DNA from: Rossellomorea aquimaris
Lineage (GTDB): Bacteria > Bacillota > Bacilli > Bacillales > Bacillaceae_B
DNA: 64,000 nucleotides
Assembly (NCBI RefSeq): GCF_020172085.1
Contig: NZ_JAIVAT010000007.1
Location: forward strand, 868,001 to 932,000
Direction of reading: 5' to 3'
Within the stretch, counting starts at the first letter, position 1, and the number at the start of each line of letters is the position of its first letter. Both the position numbers and the translations under genes were made by a program. The notes beneath the pieces are model-generated. The model made no database searches and was not told where the DNA came from. It saw only the letters and a list, made by a program, of their open reading frames with translations. Shown here one piece after another: positions 28,532 to 36,974 of the stretch.

Positions 28532-29416
28532 ATGAGAAGGGTGTTAGAGACTCCCTTTCAATTTTTGGTGGTCGTACTGGGATTGTATTTACTTAGCGGG
28601 ATCGGCTCGCTTCTCGCTTATGATACAGAACTGCTGATCAATCTCGCGGCCTATGGTGACCGGTTGCAGCAGACGTGGGTTGAGATTATGCATCCTTCAT
28701 CGATATATATCTATTGGGGAGAGGGAAATAAGCAATACAGCATCACGGAAGTCTTCTCTCAAACGTATACGTACTCTTTTCTTATTCTATTCAGTTCTTT
28801 CTTCTTGGCGGTCTGCCTGGCGGTGATCTTAAGTTATTCCCTCATGTTATTGCCCCGGAAAGTATATCGTTTCTCTGTAAAGATCGTCAATGTCCTGGAT
28901 GCCTTACCGGATGTGTTCATTGTCGTATTATTTCAGCTTTTCATCATCTGGTTATTCAAAAAGACGAACCTGCTCGTGTTGGATATCTATGCCCTCGGTG
29001 AAGAGCGAATCTACTTTTTACCTATTCTCTGTTTGTCCGTTTTGCCTGTCGTATTCTTGTTAAAGCAATTTCTGTTCCAGCTCAAAGAAGAAGAAAGCAA
29101 GCCATATGTGGAGTTCTCTTATTCAAAGGGATTCAGAAGGGCCTATACGGTTTGGCATCACTTGTTTCGGAATGTGTGGGTTCACTTCTTCTTTCATCTG
29201 AAACCGATTTTTTTACTGATGCTTTCTAATCTATTAATCATTGAACTTCTGTTTAACATTAACGGATTTATGCAGACGTTGCTTCGCACGGCGACAAGTT
29301 CACCTTCTGCGTTCTTTCTCGGGATGCTTCTTATATTTGTCCCGTTCTTTGTCGTTTTCACGATAGGGTCTTATATTCTATCAAAATGGTTGAAAGGAGG
29401 GGAAATGGATGAATAG
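28532..29416 (+). CDS. Opp/Dpp-type ABC transporter permease (first)
   Basis: Membrane permease of about 294 residues resembling OppB/DppB: an N-terminal membrane anchor (FQFLVVVLGLYLLSGIGSLLAY), an extracytoplasmic loop, then the binding-protein-dependent permease core (TYSFLILFSSFFLAVCLAVIL...IELLFNINGFMQTLL). Start ATG 28532 follows TTGGAGG. It overlaps the next permease by eight bases. No ATPase or solute-binding protein of this system is in the window, so the substrate is open. Confidence 0.8.
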   Translation: MRRVLETPFQFLVVVLGLYLLSGIGSLLAYDTELLINLAAYGDRLQQTWVEIMHPSSIYIYWGEGNKQYSITEVFSQTYTYSFLILFSSFFLAVCLAVILSYSLMLLPRKVYRFSVKIVNVLDALPDVFIVVLFQLFIIWLFKKTNLLVLDIYALGEERIYFLPILCLSVLPVVFLLKQFLFQLKEEESKPYVEFSYSKGFRRAYTVWHHLFRNVWVHFFFHLKPIFLLMLSNLLIIELLFNINGFMQTLLRTATSSPSAFFLGMLLIFVPFFVVFTIGSYILSKWLKGGEMDE

Positions 29417-30413
29417 TTGGATGACCAGAAGATTGGCACTTCCCGTCCTGGTCCTTGTTGCTTTCATCGCCGTCAGTTTCCTGGTTCCGGTTTTGAATCC
29501 CGGGTATGATGAAGTTGTGGATTATCTCTCCGATGAAAATGGGAGAGTAATCGCAGCACCACCGTTCACCCCAAGTGAAATGCCTCCACTGGGAAGCGAT
29601 AAACTGGGGAGGAACTTTCTGCTTTTACTATTGGTCGGAGCCAAATATACTATTTTTGCAGCTTTGGCCATCGCATTATTGCGGATGGTTTTAGGCTTTT
29701 TCTTTGCTGTTCTGTATACGTTCCTCCCAGATTTTGTAGGGAGATTGATGAAAGGACTGGGAGAGTCTTTTCAGTACATCCCCCTCGTCATTATTGTGTT
29801 TGCGTTACTGGTTCCCTTAGAAGGTGCTTTTCATTCCGGGGTGCTTCCTTCCAACCGTTACTTCTTCATTCAAGTGATCGCGATTGCCGCTGTGACGATC
29901 CCCTCTCTCGGAATCTATTTAGGAGAAGAGATGAAACTCTTTATGAAGAGCGAATTCATTCAGGTGTCACGAACGATGGGGGCAGGAAGATTCCATCTTT
30001 TTAAGCAGCACCTGCTTCCACAGTTCAGAAGGCATTCGATAGTGCTATTTTCAGAACAGGTGTCCCAAACTCTGGCTTTACTTATTCAACTCGGCATTCT
30101 CCATATGTGTCTTGGCGGCTTGAAGATCGCTAACTTTGGCATCATGGAAAGTATCCCTGTATATTTTTCCGAAACGAACGAATGGGCAGCGACGATCGCC
30201 ATCAACATTCAGCAGATCTTCCTGCGTCCGATGCTTGTCGTCGTCCCACTGACTTTATTCGCCATCTTGATCCTATGCGTGAACTCGATCAGTGCGACCC
30301 TTAGAAGATCTTTGATTGAAGGGGAAGGAACCAAGGTGAAGAACAAGGCAGGGGAGGATCGTCGAGAGAAGGCTGTCTCAGTATCATCGGATCTATTTAC
30401 TTTGAAACAGTAA
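29409..30413 (+). CDS. Opp/Dpp-type ABC transporter permease (second)
   Basis: OppC/DppC-like partner of 334 residues. An N-terminal helix (LALPVLVLVAFIAVSFLVPVL) precedes PPLGSDKLGRNFLLLLLVGAKYTIF, the class signature (GTDxxGRD-like, here GSDKLGRN). The later SRTMGAGRFHLFKQHLLPQF is the EAA loop that contacts the ATPase. The C-terminal 40 residues are unusually long and charged. Starts inside the end of the first permease gene. Confidence 0.82.
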   Translation: MNSWMTRRLALPVLVLVAFIAVSFLVPVLNPGYDEVVDYLSDENGRVIAAPPFTPSEMPPLGSDKLGRNFLLLLLVGAKYTIFAALAIALLRMVLGFFFAVLYTFLPDFVGRLMKGLGESFQYIPLVIIVFALLVPLEGAFHSGVLPSNRYFFIQVIAIAAVTIPSLGIYLGEEMKLFMKSEFIQVSRTMGAGRFHLFKQHLLPQFRRHSIVLFSEQVSQTLALLIQLGILHMCLGGLKIANFGIMESIPVYFSETNEWAATIAINIQQIFLRPMLVVVPLTLFAILILCVNSISATLRRSLIEGEGTKVKNKAGEDRREKAVSVSSDLFTLKQ

Positions 30414-30424
30414 GGAGAGATTGT

Positions 30425-30679
30425 ATGAAGGAAAAACAAGGCGGAAAGGCCTTTCTGATTGTATCCGTACTTTTATTTGTGTTTGCGGGATTTGTTTCGA
30501 TCTATACGGGATTTCAATCAGACTCTTACAAGCCTATATGGTTCCCGCTCATCCTTCTCGCTACCAACATTATGTATGTGGTCATCAACATAAAGGAGCG
30601 CCGTCGCTATTATACAATAGGCTTTAGCGTGATGACCGTTGCGGTTCTGATATACATCCTTTTTCCATACTTTATATAG
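30425..30679 (+). CDS. Small membrane protein, 84 residues
   Basis: Three hydrophobic segments (AFLIVSVLLFVFAGFVSIYTGF, WFPLILLATNIMYVVINI, IGFSVMTVAVLIYILFPYF) separated by a basic loop KERRRYY. AAGGAGAG precedes the ATG. It follows the permeases after 11 bp and ends in a terminator, so it is the third gene of that operon. Not recognised. Confidence 0.75.
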   Translation: MKEKQGGKAFLIVSVLLFVFAGFVSIYTGFQSDSYKPIWFPLILLATNIMYVVINIKERRRYYTIGFSVMTVAVLIYILFPYFI

Positions 30680-30680
30680 A

Positions 30681-30713
30681 AAACACTCAGAAATAATCTG
30701 AGTGTTTTTTTTT
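30681..30713. terminator. Bidirectional terminator
   Basis: ACACTCAG pairs with CTGAGTGT around AAATAAT, followed by T9. Serves the permease operon and the convergent thioesterase gene. Confidence 0.85.
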
Positions 30714-31185
30714 ATAATATCAATGCACGGTTTTTTCTATGTTCTTTCCGAAGAGGTGCCGTCTTAAAAAGTCTCTTCTCTTCTTCCGACTGAGGGATGA
30801 CCTTTGGCACCGGTTTCGGCTTACCATTCTCATCCACAGCGACCATTGTCAGAAATGATTCCGTCGTTAACGTTCTGACATTCGTCAGCAGATTGGTCGA
30901 GTACACCTTCACATATACTTCCATGGATGTTCTTCCTGTCGATGTAACATACCCCTCAAGGCTCAAAGCGTCGCCCACCGTTGCAGATGATAAAAAATCC
31001 ACAGAGTCGATCGATGCTGTTACAACGACGGAATTTGAGTGCTTCATGGCCGATAACGCCGCGATTTCATCGATATAAGAGAGGACTTTCCCTCCAAAGA
31101 TGGTTTGCATGTGATTGGTATCCGGCGGCAGTACCAATCGGGTTTGTACGGTTCGTGAACGCTCCACAGAAAAAGCTTGTTCCAT
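30712..31185 (-). CDS. Acyl-CoA thioesterase, hotdog fold (YkhA-like)
   Basis: Hydrolyses acyl-CoA in the cytoplasm. 157 residues, single hotdog domain. Characteristic parts are PPDTNHMQTIFGGKVLSYIDEIAALSAMKHS, which contains the catalytic Asn/Asp region, and VVTASIDSVDFLSSATVGDALSLEGYVTSTGRTSMEVYVKV. The C-terminus is basic (RKEHRKNRALIL). GGGAGATGAG precedes the ATG. A cobalamin riboswitch and its terminator lie just upstream on the same strand with no gene between, so this gene appears to be the one controlled. Confidence 0.92.
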   Translation of the reverse strand: MEQAFSVERSRTVQTRLVLPPDTNHMQTIFGGKVLSYIDEIAALSAMKHSNSVVVTASIDSVDFLSSATVGDALSLEGYVTSTGRTSMEVYVKVYSTNLLTNVRTLTTESFLTMVAVDENGKPKPVPKVIPQSEEEKRLFKTAPLRKEHRKNRALIL

Positions 31186-31217
31186 TTTCTCATCTCCCTG
31201 ATTGTATTATGTTGAAA

Positions 31218-31249
31218 CAAAAAAACATCTCCTTTGTGAAAAGAAGATG
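31218..31249 (-). terminator. Riboswitch expression-platform terminator
   Basis: A perfect 10 bp stem, CATCTTCTTT with AAAGGAGATG on the minus strand, has a four-base loop and is followed by T7. It lies between the cobalamin aptamer and the thioesterase start, 33 bp upstream of the ATG. Confidence 0.88.
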
Positions 31250-31339
31250 CAGCTACCCTGAGTGAGCGTCGGGGATCCTTTGATTCCCTGTTAGACGTTT
31301 CATTCGCGTAACACCCTCCTATCTCCCGTAGGAACTTTC

Positions 31340-31500
31340 GTGTTCTTCTCGAATTGGCAGGTCTCCTGGCTCAGCGTCTCCAATTCCATATTCCTTCCCA
31401 TTTCAACGTGAAACAGTGGATCCATATGAAACCTCAGCCTTACAGTGGCGGGACCGCGTTGGATTTTCACCAACTTCCCTTTTAAGAAAATGACCAACGA
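31340..31500 (-). ncRNA. Cobalamin (B12) riboswitch
   Basis: Read on the minus strand: AAAAGGGAA near 31478, GGTGAAAATCC, CGGTCCCGCCACTGTAA near 31440-31457, and the B12 box GAGCCAGGAGACCTGCC at 31356-31372. These are the conserved blocks of the adenosylcobalamin aptamer in the right order. A pseudoknot partner region (TCCTACGGGAGATAGGAGGGTGTTACG) and a terminator hairpin follow. The next gene is an acyl-CoA thioesterase, an unusual target for this class. Confidence 0.92.
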
Positions 31501-31610
31501 TCATTTTCACCAACGAGCAATGATTAAATTGTGAACGTTTCTATTTTACCATACACCTTCCGTGAATGAGCATCCTCTATGGTAAAATGGTAAAAAGGAG
31601 ATGGAGTGCT

Positions 31611-31865
31611 ATGAAGAAATTCAATAAATGTCAAAGTTGTGGTATGCCTCTGAAAAAAGTAGAAGATCGAGGTACGGAAAAAAATTCAGAGGAAAGTGCC
31701 ATGTATTGCAAGCACTGTTACCAACAAGGAGAATTCACTCAAAAGGATATCACTCTCGACGAAATGAAGGTCTTTGTGAAAAAAAAATGCATTGAAATGG
31801 GCGTTCCTTCTTTCTTATCAGGTATGTTTGTGAGGAATATGCACAAGCTTGAGCGATGGAAGTAG
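31611..31865 (+). CDS. Small zinc-ribbon protein
   Basis: 84 residues. Two cysteine pairs, KCQSCGMPL and MYCKHCYQQGEF, form a zinc ribbon in the first half. The second half (LDEMKVFVKKKCIEMGVPSFLSGMFVRNMHKLERW) is helical. It belongs to a class of conserved zinc-ribbon proteins with no known function. ATG 31611 has AAAAGGAG upstream; an in-frame earlier start is not supported by a ribosome site. Confidence 0.8.
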   Translation: MKKFNKCQSCGMPLKKVEDRGTEKNSEESAMYCKHCYQQGEFTQKDITLDEMKVFVKKKCIEMGVPSFLSGMFVRNMHKLERWK

Positions 31866-31896
31866 GGAGATTTAAAGGTACAGGTGAGGAATTGAC

Positions 31897-32829
31897 ATGA
31901 CATATAGTGATCAACAGACGCAGATTGATAGAGTAATACAATACATAGATGAACATCTTACAGAGGATTTATCTTTAGAGCAGCTCGCCAAAGTCTCTAC
32001 CTATTCACCCTTTCACTTCCAACGATTGTTCAAAGGGTTCATTGGCGAGACGCCAGCCGGCTATGTGAAAAGACTTCGTTTGGAAAATGCCGCACATATG
32101 CTGATTTATGAGCCAAGGGTACCAGTAACAGAAGTTGCCTTGAAATGTGGATTTGCATCATTGTCCTATTTCACATATTCATTTCATCGCTATTTCAATA
32201 GTAATCCAAAAAGCTGGAGGGAAGGTGCGTATTTAGAACGATTTCCAAGGGAACATCTGAATAGCAAGAAATCTAAACTTTCCAGCACAAATCCGAAAGC
32301 TTCCAGAGATCGAGAGACTTATAATGAGTTTAAATGGCTGGATCTTTCCAATGTGAAAGTCGCACAATTACCAGAGTGCTCCACCATCAACCGGTACCAT
32401 ACAGGATCCTACGTCAAAGGCATTCCTGCAACTTGGCAGGATCTTTACCATTGGGGGAATGCTAGGGATCTGTTGGACGATAGCCCGCTGATATTCGGAG
32501 TCCCGAAGAGTAACCCGTACATCACCCCGCCTGAAAAAAACAGGTATGAATGCCGTCTGGCCGTTAAAGATCGAGCTACCCTTGGTGAGGAACTTGGTCA
32601 TTTTTCCGGAGGCAAGCATGTAATATATGAGTTTTCGGAGCCTGTCGATTATGAGGAAAGAGGCATGCTGATTGAATGCTACTCAGAACTTTATAGTTAT
32701 TGGCTGCCCCAAAGCGGATTTAGGTATCTCGGGAATCCGGTTGAGCTTGTTGAAGTAGAGAGCATCGAAGGATCCCTCGATGTAAGGTGTGGCATTAAGG
32801 CGATCGCTCTGGCCATTGAACCCAAATAA
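31897..32829 (+). CDS. AraC-family regulator with GyrI-like effector domain
   Basis: One-component regulator of 310 residues. The N-terminal double helix-turn-helix is clear: LSLEQLAKVSTYSPFHFQRLFKGFIGETPAGYVKRLRLENAAHML and VTEVALKCGFASLSYFTYSFHRYFNSNPKSWRE. The C-terminal ~170 residues form a GyrI/SOUL-like ligand-binding domain (KVAQLPECSTINRYHTGSY, RYECRLAVKD). Such proteins often sense hydrophobic drugs. The DUF1761 gene follows after 13 bp and may be a target. Confidence 0.9.
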   Translation: MTYSDQQTQIDRVIQYIDEHLTEDLSLEQLAKVSTYSPFHFQRLFKGFIGETPAGYVKRLRLENAAHMLIYEPRVPVTEVALKCGFASLSYFTYSFHRYFNSNPKSWREGAYLERFPREHLNSKKSKLSSTNPKASRDRETYNEFKWLDLSNVKVAQLPECSTINRYHTGSYVKGIPATWQDLYHWGNARDLLDDSPLIFGVPKSNPYITPPEKNRYECRLAVKDRATLGEELGHFSGGKHVIYEFSEPVDYEERGMLIECYSELYSYWLPQSGFRYLGNPVELVEVESIEGSLDVRCGIKAIALAIEPK

Positions 32830-32842
32830 TGGAGGAATAAGG

Positions 32843-33211
32843 ATGACCCTAGGTTTGAATTTGCCCGCGTTTTTAGCGGGGACCGTGTTGTATATGATCT
32901 ACGGAGGAGTTTATTACTCAATCCTTCTTGGAAAGAAAGATCAGGAAGGCACAGGACCGGTGAAATATGTAGTGGCTGTTTTGGTAGCGTTCATCGGTTC
33001 AGCCCTGGTTGGAGTTCTTGTTCAAGGGACGGGATCAAGTGGTTTAGCTTCCGGGGCGCTCATTGGAGGAATCGTTGGAATGTTGATTTCCATCGTCTAT
33101 TTGAAAAATGCCCTATTTGGACTCATGACGAAAAGGATGTTTCTAATTGCTGTCGGAGATCATCTCATCGTTTTTACTTTGCTTGGCGCATTGCATGGGT
33201 GGTTATGGTAG
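32843..33211 (+). CDS. DUF1761-like membrane protein
   Basis: 122 residues with four hydrophobic segments (LPAFLAGTVLYMIYGGVYYSILL, YVVAVLVAFIGSALVGVLV, LASGALIGGIVGMLISIVYL, LIVFTLLGALHGWLW). The layout fits DUF1761. GGAGG is eight bases before ATG 32843. Probably cotranscribed with the AraC-type regulator. Function unknown. Confidence 0.75.
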   Translation: MTLGLNLPAFLAGTVLYMIYGGVYYSILLGKKDQEGTGPVKYVVAVLVAFIGSALVGVLVQGTGSSGLASGALIGGIVGMLISIVYLKNALFGLMTKRMFLIAVGDHLIVFTLLGALHGWLW

Positions 33212-33246
33212 TAACCTGAACTTTTTTAAGTTCAGGTTATTTTTAT
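33212..33246 (+). terminator. Intrinsic terminator
   Basis: TAACCTGAACTT pairs with AAGTTCAGGTTA around a T loop, followed by TTTTTAT. Confidence 0.85.
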
Positions 33247-33282
33247 ATAAAAATATAAAAATAGGATATTCGCCTAAAAAAT

Positions 33283-33309
33283 TGAAACTTTTTAAGGGTG
33301 GGCTCCGTA
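33283..33309 (+). promoter_or_regulatory. SigW-type promoter of floT
   Basis: TGAAAC at 33283-33288, a 17-base spacer and CGTA at 33306-33309, matching the SigW consensus closely. In B. subtilis the floT operon belongs to the SigW envelope-stress regulon. Confidence 0.75.
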
Positions 33310-33394
33310 TATAGTAGTGTAGCTAGCACTTTTATTTAAAAATTAAATCAGACAGCATGCTGGTTTAAACAAAATGTCGAGAGGGGTTGTCAGA

Positions 33395-34885
33395 ATGCTA
33401 GGATCATTGAGTGTTATCGGATTTTTCGTTTTCTTGATTCCTGTACTGGTCATTGCGGCAATTGTAGGGATCGCATATTATTTCTGGATGAGGTTCCGTT
33501 ATCGTACCGCAAGATCCAATCAGGCACTGATCATTACCGGACCGAAACTGGGGGATCCTGAAAAGGAATCGAATATATTTACCGACCAGGAAGGCCGTTC
33601 CATGAAGATCATCCGTGGTGGAGGATACAGATTAAGACGTTTCCAAACATCCACGCCTGTTAATCTAACATCTTTCCAATTGAAACTATCGACTCCACGT
33701 GTATACACAAACGGAGGAGTTCCTATTGTGGCCGATGCAGTGGCCATGGTAAAGGTTGCAGACACCTTGAACGGAATTGCCAACTATGCCGAGCAGTTCC
33801 TTGGGAAGGATCAAAAGGAAATTGAAGATGAAATCATCGAAGTGCTTGGAAGTAATCTTCGTGCCATTTTATCTAAAATGACCGTTGAGGACATTAACAG
33901 CAACCGAGAGAAATTCAATGCCGATGTGTCAGAAATCGCACAGAAACAGCTTGATTTGATGGGCTTTAAAATCACGTCTCTCGGATTGACAGATATCCGT
34001 GATGCCGATGAAGAAAACGGCTACTTGAAAAACCTCGGTCGTCCACGTATCGCAGAGGTTCGAAAGCAAGCGGAAATCGCAGAAGCAAACACAGAGCGTG
34101 AAACACGGATTCACCGTGCTCAGACCGACCAGGAAGCGAAGGAAGAAGAGTACAAGCGTCAAATTACAATTGCTCAATCCAAGAAAGAAAAAGACATCAA
34201 AGATGCTGCGTTCAAAGAAGAAACCGAACGCGCAAGAGCAAAGTCCGAGCAGTCCTATGAACTTGAAAAAGCCAAACTTGCCAAGGAAGTAAAAGAAGAA
34301 GAATTAACGCTTCAATTCCTTGAGCGGGAACGTGCGGTTAAGCTTGAAGCGGAAGAATCCAAGGTCCGTAAAACAAAAGCTGATGCAGATTATTACGAAA
34401 CGACTCGTAAAGCAGAAGCCGAAGCACGTAAGTCGGAAATCGACGGGGAAGCCAAAGCGAAGATCCGCAGGGAAGAAGGGTCTGCAGAAGCAGATGTCAT
34501 CCGTGAGCGCGGTAAAGCAGAAGCAGAATCCCGTAAGCTCCTTGCAGAAGCCATGGAAAAACACGGCGATGTCATCATCACCGAGAAACTCATTGAAATG
34601 CTGCCGATATTCGCAGAGAAGATCGCTCAGCCACTGAACAATATCGATTCAGTCAAGATCATCGATTCAGGCAACGGCCAAGGGGTTCCTTCCTTTGGAA
34701 AAAGCATCACGAGAACGATGCTTGACATGCAGGAGCCACTCCGTGAAATGACCGGTATCGATGTAGGTGAGTTACTGAAGTCGTATGCCAATAGAACACA
34801 GCCGGTTCATTATCAACCTGCAATTTCTGAATCGGCAGATAAGGAAGTGGCGGCCTCTAATGAAGTCGAAGAAAAAGAGTTATAG
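33395..34885 (+). CDS. floT: Flotillin FloT (YuaG)
   Basis: Scaffold of functional membrane microdomains. About 496 residues. A membrane hairpin (FFVFLIPVLVIAAIVGIAYYFWM) at 10-33 is followed by the SPFH domain (ALIITGPKLGDPEKE...IRDADEENGYLKNLGRPRIAEVRKQAEIAEA), a long Ala/Glu/Lys coiled coil, and the flotillin C-terminal domain. ATG 33395 has GAGAGGGG upstream. An NfeD-type partner (YuaF) usually precedes or accompanies it; none is seen here. Confidence 0.95.
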   Translation: MLGSLSVIGFFVFLIPVLVIAAIVGIAYYFWMRFRYRTARSNQALIITGPKLGDPEKESNIFTDQEGRSMKIIRGGGYRLRRFQTSTPVNLTSFQLKLSTPRVYTNGGVPIVADAVAMVKVADTLNGIANYAEQFLGKDQKEIEDEIIEVLGSNLRAILSKMTVEDINSNREKFNADVSEIAQKQLDLMGFKITSLGLTDIRDADEENGYLKNLGRPRIAEVRKQAEIAEANTERETRIHRAQTDQEAKEEEYKRQITIAQSKKEKDIKDAAFKEETERARAKSEQSYELEKAKLAKEVKEEELTLQFLERERAVKLEAEESKVRKTKADADYYETTRKAEAEARKSEIDGEAKAKIRREEGSAEADVIRERGKAEAESRKLLAEAMEKHGDVIITEKLIEMLPIFAEKIAQPLNNIDSVKIIDSGNGQGVPSFGKSITRTMLDMQEPLREMTGIDVGELLKSYANRTQPVHYQPAISESADKEVAASNEVEEKEL

Positions 34886-34918
34886 GAAGCCGGGCAAGGA
34901 AGTAAATAGGGAATAAGA

Positions 34919-34956
34919 AGAGAGATGTTTTCCGGTAGGGAGAACATCTCTTTTTT
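34919..34956 (+). terminator. Intrinsic terminator after floT
   Basis: AGAGATGTTTTCC pairs with GGGAGAACATCTCT, followed by TTTTTTG. Confidence 0.8.
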
Positions 34957-34981
34957 GTGTGGAGAAGGTACCATACCGTAG

Positions 34982-35046
34982 TTGTACCAGGTACAAATTG
35001 AATGGAATGTACCAGGTACAGATTAAATAGTATGTACCTGGTACAA
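34982..35046. repeat. Three GTACCAGGTACA palindromes
   Basis: TTGTACCAGGTACAA at 34982-34996, TGTACCAGGTACA at 35008-35020 and TGTACCTGGTACA at 35033-35045, spaced 25-26 bp. Two more copies form a hairpin at 57525-57566. Confidence 0.85.
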
Positions 35047-35137
35047 CTGATTCAGCAGCTGAAAACATCCTGAATTTCATCTGTCAAAAAAAACACCATT
35101 ATTCAGCAGTCAAACCAAACTTGAATAATCCCAATCC

Positions 35138-36883
35138 TCAATCCTTCACCCCTACCTCAATATGACGGCAATCCCCCACATCGAACAAACCTAGATCAGT
35201 CAGCTTTAATTCAGGTATTACGGGCAGTGTCAGGAAGGAAAGGGTGAGAAAGGGATTGAAATCCCCGGTGAATCCCAGCTGTACAAAGGCATCCTTTAAC
35301 TGAAGAAGTCCGGCCGCAACTTCTTCATAGCTGCCATCAGACATTAAACCTGCGATGGATAACGGTAGGGAAGCGATGGTCTCTCCATCTTTCACCATGA
35401 CAAGACCGCCGTTCATATCATCCAGTGCTTCGATGGCTTTCAGGATATCTCCGTCATTTGTACCCGCTGCCACAATGTTATGGGAATCATGGGCAATGGT
35501 TGTGGCGATAGCGCCTTCTTTCAATCCAAATCCTTTTACGATACCTAATCCAATATTTCCTGTGTGGTGATGCCTTTCCACAACGACCATCTTAAGCTGA
35601 TCCTGTGCAGTGGAAGGGATGAAGGCACCATTCACTGAATGAACCTCTTCTATCCGTTTATTCGTTCTGAGCTGATTGGGAATGATCTCAATGATATGGG
35701 CCTTTTTTGTATCGCCTAATCTGATTTGAAGATCATGATCTGTAAGTTCGGGCGTTTTGACAGTTGAAGTCAGAGCTGGTTGGGCAGTTTTTTTTACAAT
35801 CGGTCTCCCGGTATATGTTCCATTTCCGGCGACATGCTTTCCGGCTTTGTACACGCTCGATATTGCGATTGTTTCAAGGTCGTCAAGAAGGATAAAGTCA
35901 GCTTCATAGCCCGGTGCGATGGCTCCTTTTTCGTGAAGTCCGTAGCATTCGGCGGCGTTTAGGGAGGCCATGGAGATCGCTATGATCGGGTCGAGTCCTT
36001 CCTTGATGGCCAGACGGACATTATGATCGATACTGCCCTCTTCAATTAAGTCATCGAGATGTTTATCGTCGGTACAGAAAAGGCAGCGGCGGGCATTTCT
36101 TTCATTCACGACACCGATGAGGGATACTAGGTCCTTTGCCACACTTCCTTCCCGGATCAACAGGTACATTCCCCTTTGAAGGCGTTCCTTAGCTTCATGA
36201 ACAGTGGTGCATTCATGATCGGTCCGGATGCCGGCTGCTTTATAGACATTAATGGCATTCGTGTCAAGGCCTGCCAGGTGTCCGTCGATATTGTGGGTGA
36301 AAGGAGTGGTGGCCGCGATCTTATCCAACATCGAATCTTCCCCTTTTTGGAGGGAGGGATAGTCCATTACTTCTGCGAGTCCAAGGACACGTTCATAGTG
36401 ATAAAAAGGTTTCAGGTCATGTGCTGTCAATGTTGCCCCTGCATTTTCGAAAGGAGTGGCGGGGACGCAGGAAGGGAGCATGGTGAAGACGTCTAAAGGT
36501 ATGTTTTCAGAATCATCCAGCATGAACCGGATTCCTTCTTCGCCTGACACATTACCGATTTCATGAGGATCTGTAATGACGGTCGTAACACCATGTGGGA
36601 GAACAACTTTGGCGAATTCAGAAGGAGTGACCATGGAAGATTCAATATGAACATGTGCATCTATAAATGAAGGACTTACATACTTCCCTTTTGCATCAAT
36701 CACTTCTTTGCCTTCGTATTTACCGATTCCGACGATCATCCCATCTGAAATTGCCACATCACCTTCCGTGATCTCCAGATTGAAGACATCAATGATTTTC
36801 GCGTTTTTTATGACCACGTCTGCAGCGATATCTTTATTGGCCACTGCAATTCGCTTTTTTAATATTTGTTTCTGTGTATTCAT
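35138..36883 (-). CDS. ade: Adenine deaminase
   Basis: Converts adenine to hypoxanthine and ammonia in purine salvage. 581 residues, amidohydrolase superfamily. The metal-binding HxH is in SFIDAHVHIESSMVTPSEF, a later His/Glu in TTVITDPHEIGNVSGEEG, and CTDDKHLDDL carries the catalytic Asp region. The C-terminal adenine deaminase domain ends in DVGDCRHIEVGV. AGGAGAG precedes the ATG. A guanine-class riboswitch with a terminator controls it. Confidence 0.96.
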   Translation of the reverse strand: MNTQKQILKKRIAVANKDIAADVVIKNAKIIDVFNLEITEGDVAISDGMIVGIGKYEGKEVIDAKGKYVSPSFIDAHVHIESSMVTPSEFAKVVLPHGVTTVITDPHEIGNVSGEEGIRFMLDDSENIPLDVFTMLPSCVPATPFENAGATLTAHDLKPFYHYERVLGLAEVMDYPSLQKGEDSMLDKIAATTPFTHNIDGHLAGLDTNAINVYKAAGIRTDHECTTVHEAKERLQRGMYLLIREGSVAKDLVSLIGVVNERNARRCLFCTDDKHLDDLIEEGSIDHNVRLAIKEGLDPIIAISMASLNAAECYGLHEKGAIAPGYEADFILLDDLETIAISSVYKAGKHVAGNGTYTGRPIVKKTAQPALTSTVKTPELTDHDLQIRLGDTKKAHIIEIIPNQLRTNKRIEEVHSVNGAFIPSTAQDQLKMVVVERHHHTGNIGLGIVKGFGLKEGAIATTIAHDSHNIVAAGTNDGDILKAIEALDDMNGGLVMVKDGETIASLPLSIAGLMSDGSYEEVAAGLLQLKDAFVQLGFTGDFNPFLTLSFLTLPVIPELKLTDLGLFDVGDCRHIEVGVKD

Positions 36884-36901
36884 GTAATCCTCTCCTTATC
36901 G

Positions 36902-36931
36902 AATAGAAAAACCCCGAGATGCACCCGGGGT
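36902..36931 (-). terminator. Riboswitch terminator before ade
   Basis: On the minus strand AACCCCG and CGGGGTT form a stem around GGTGCATCT, followed by a T-run. The alternative GAAGTG...CACTTC pairing at 36944-36970 could be part of the switch. Confidence 0.85.
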
Positions 36932-36974
36932 TTGACATAGAGAGAGAAGTGCAGGGACTCCTGTCACTTCTTTG

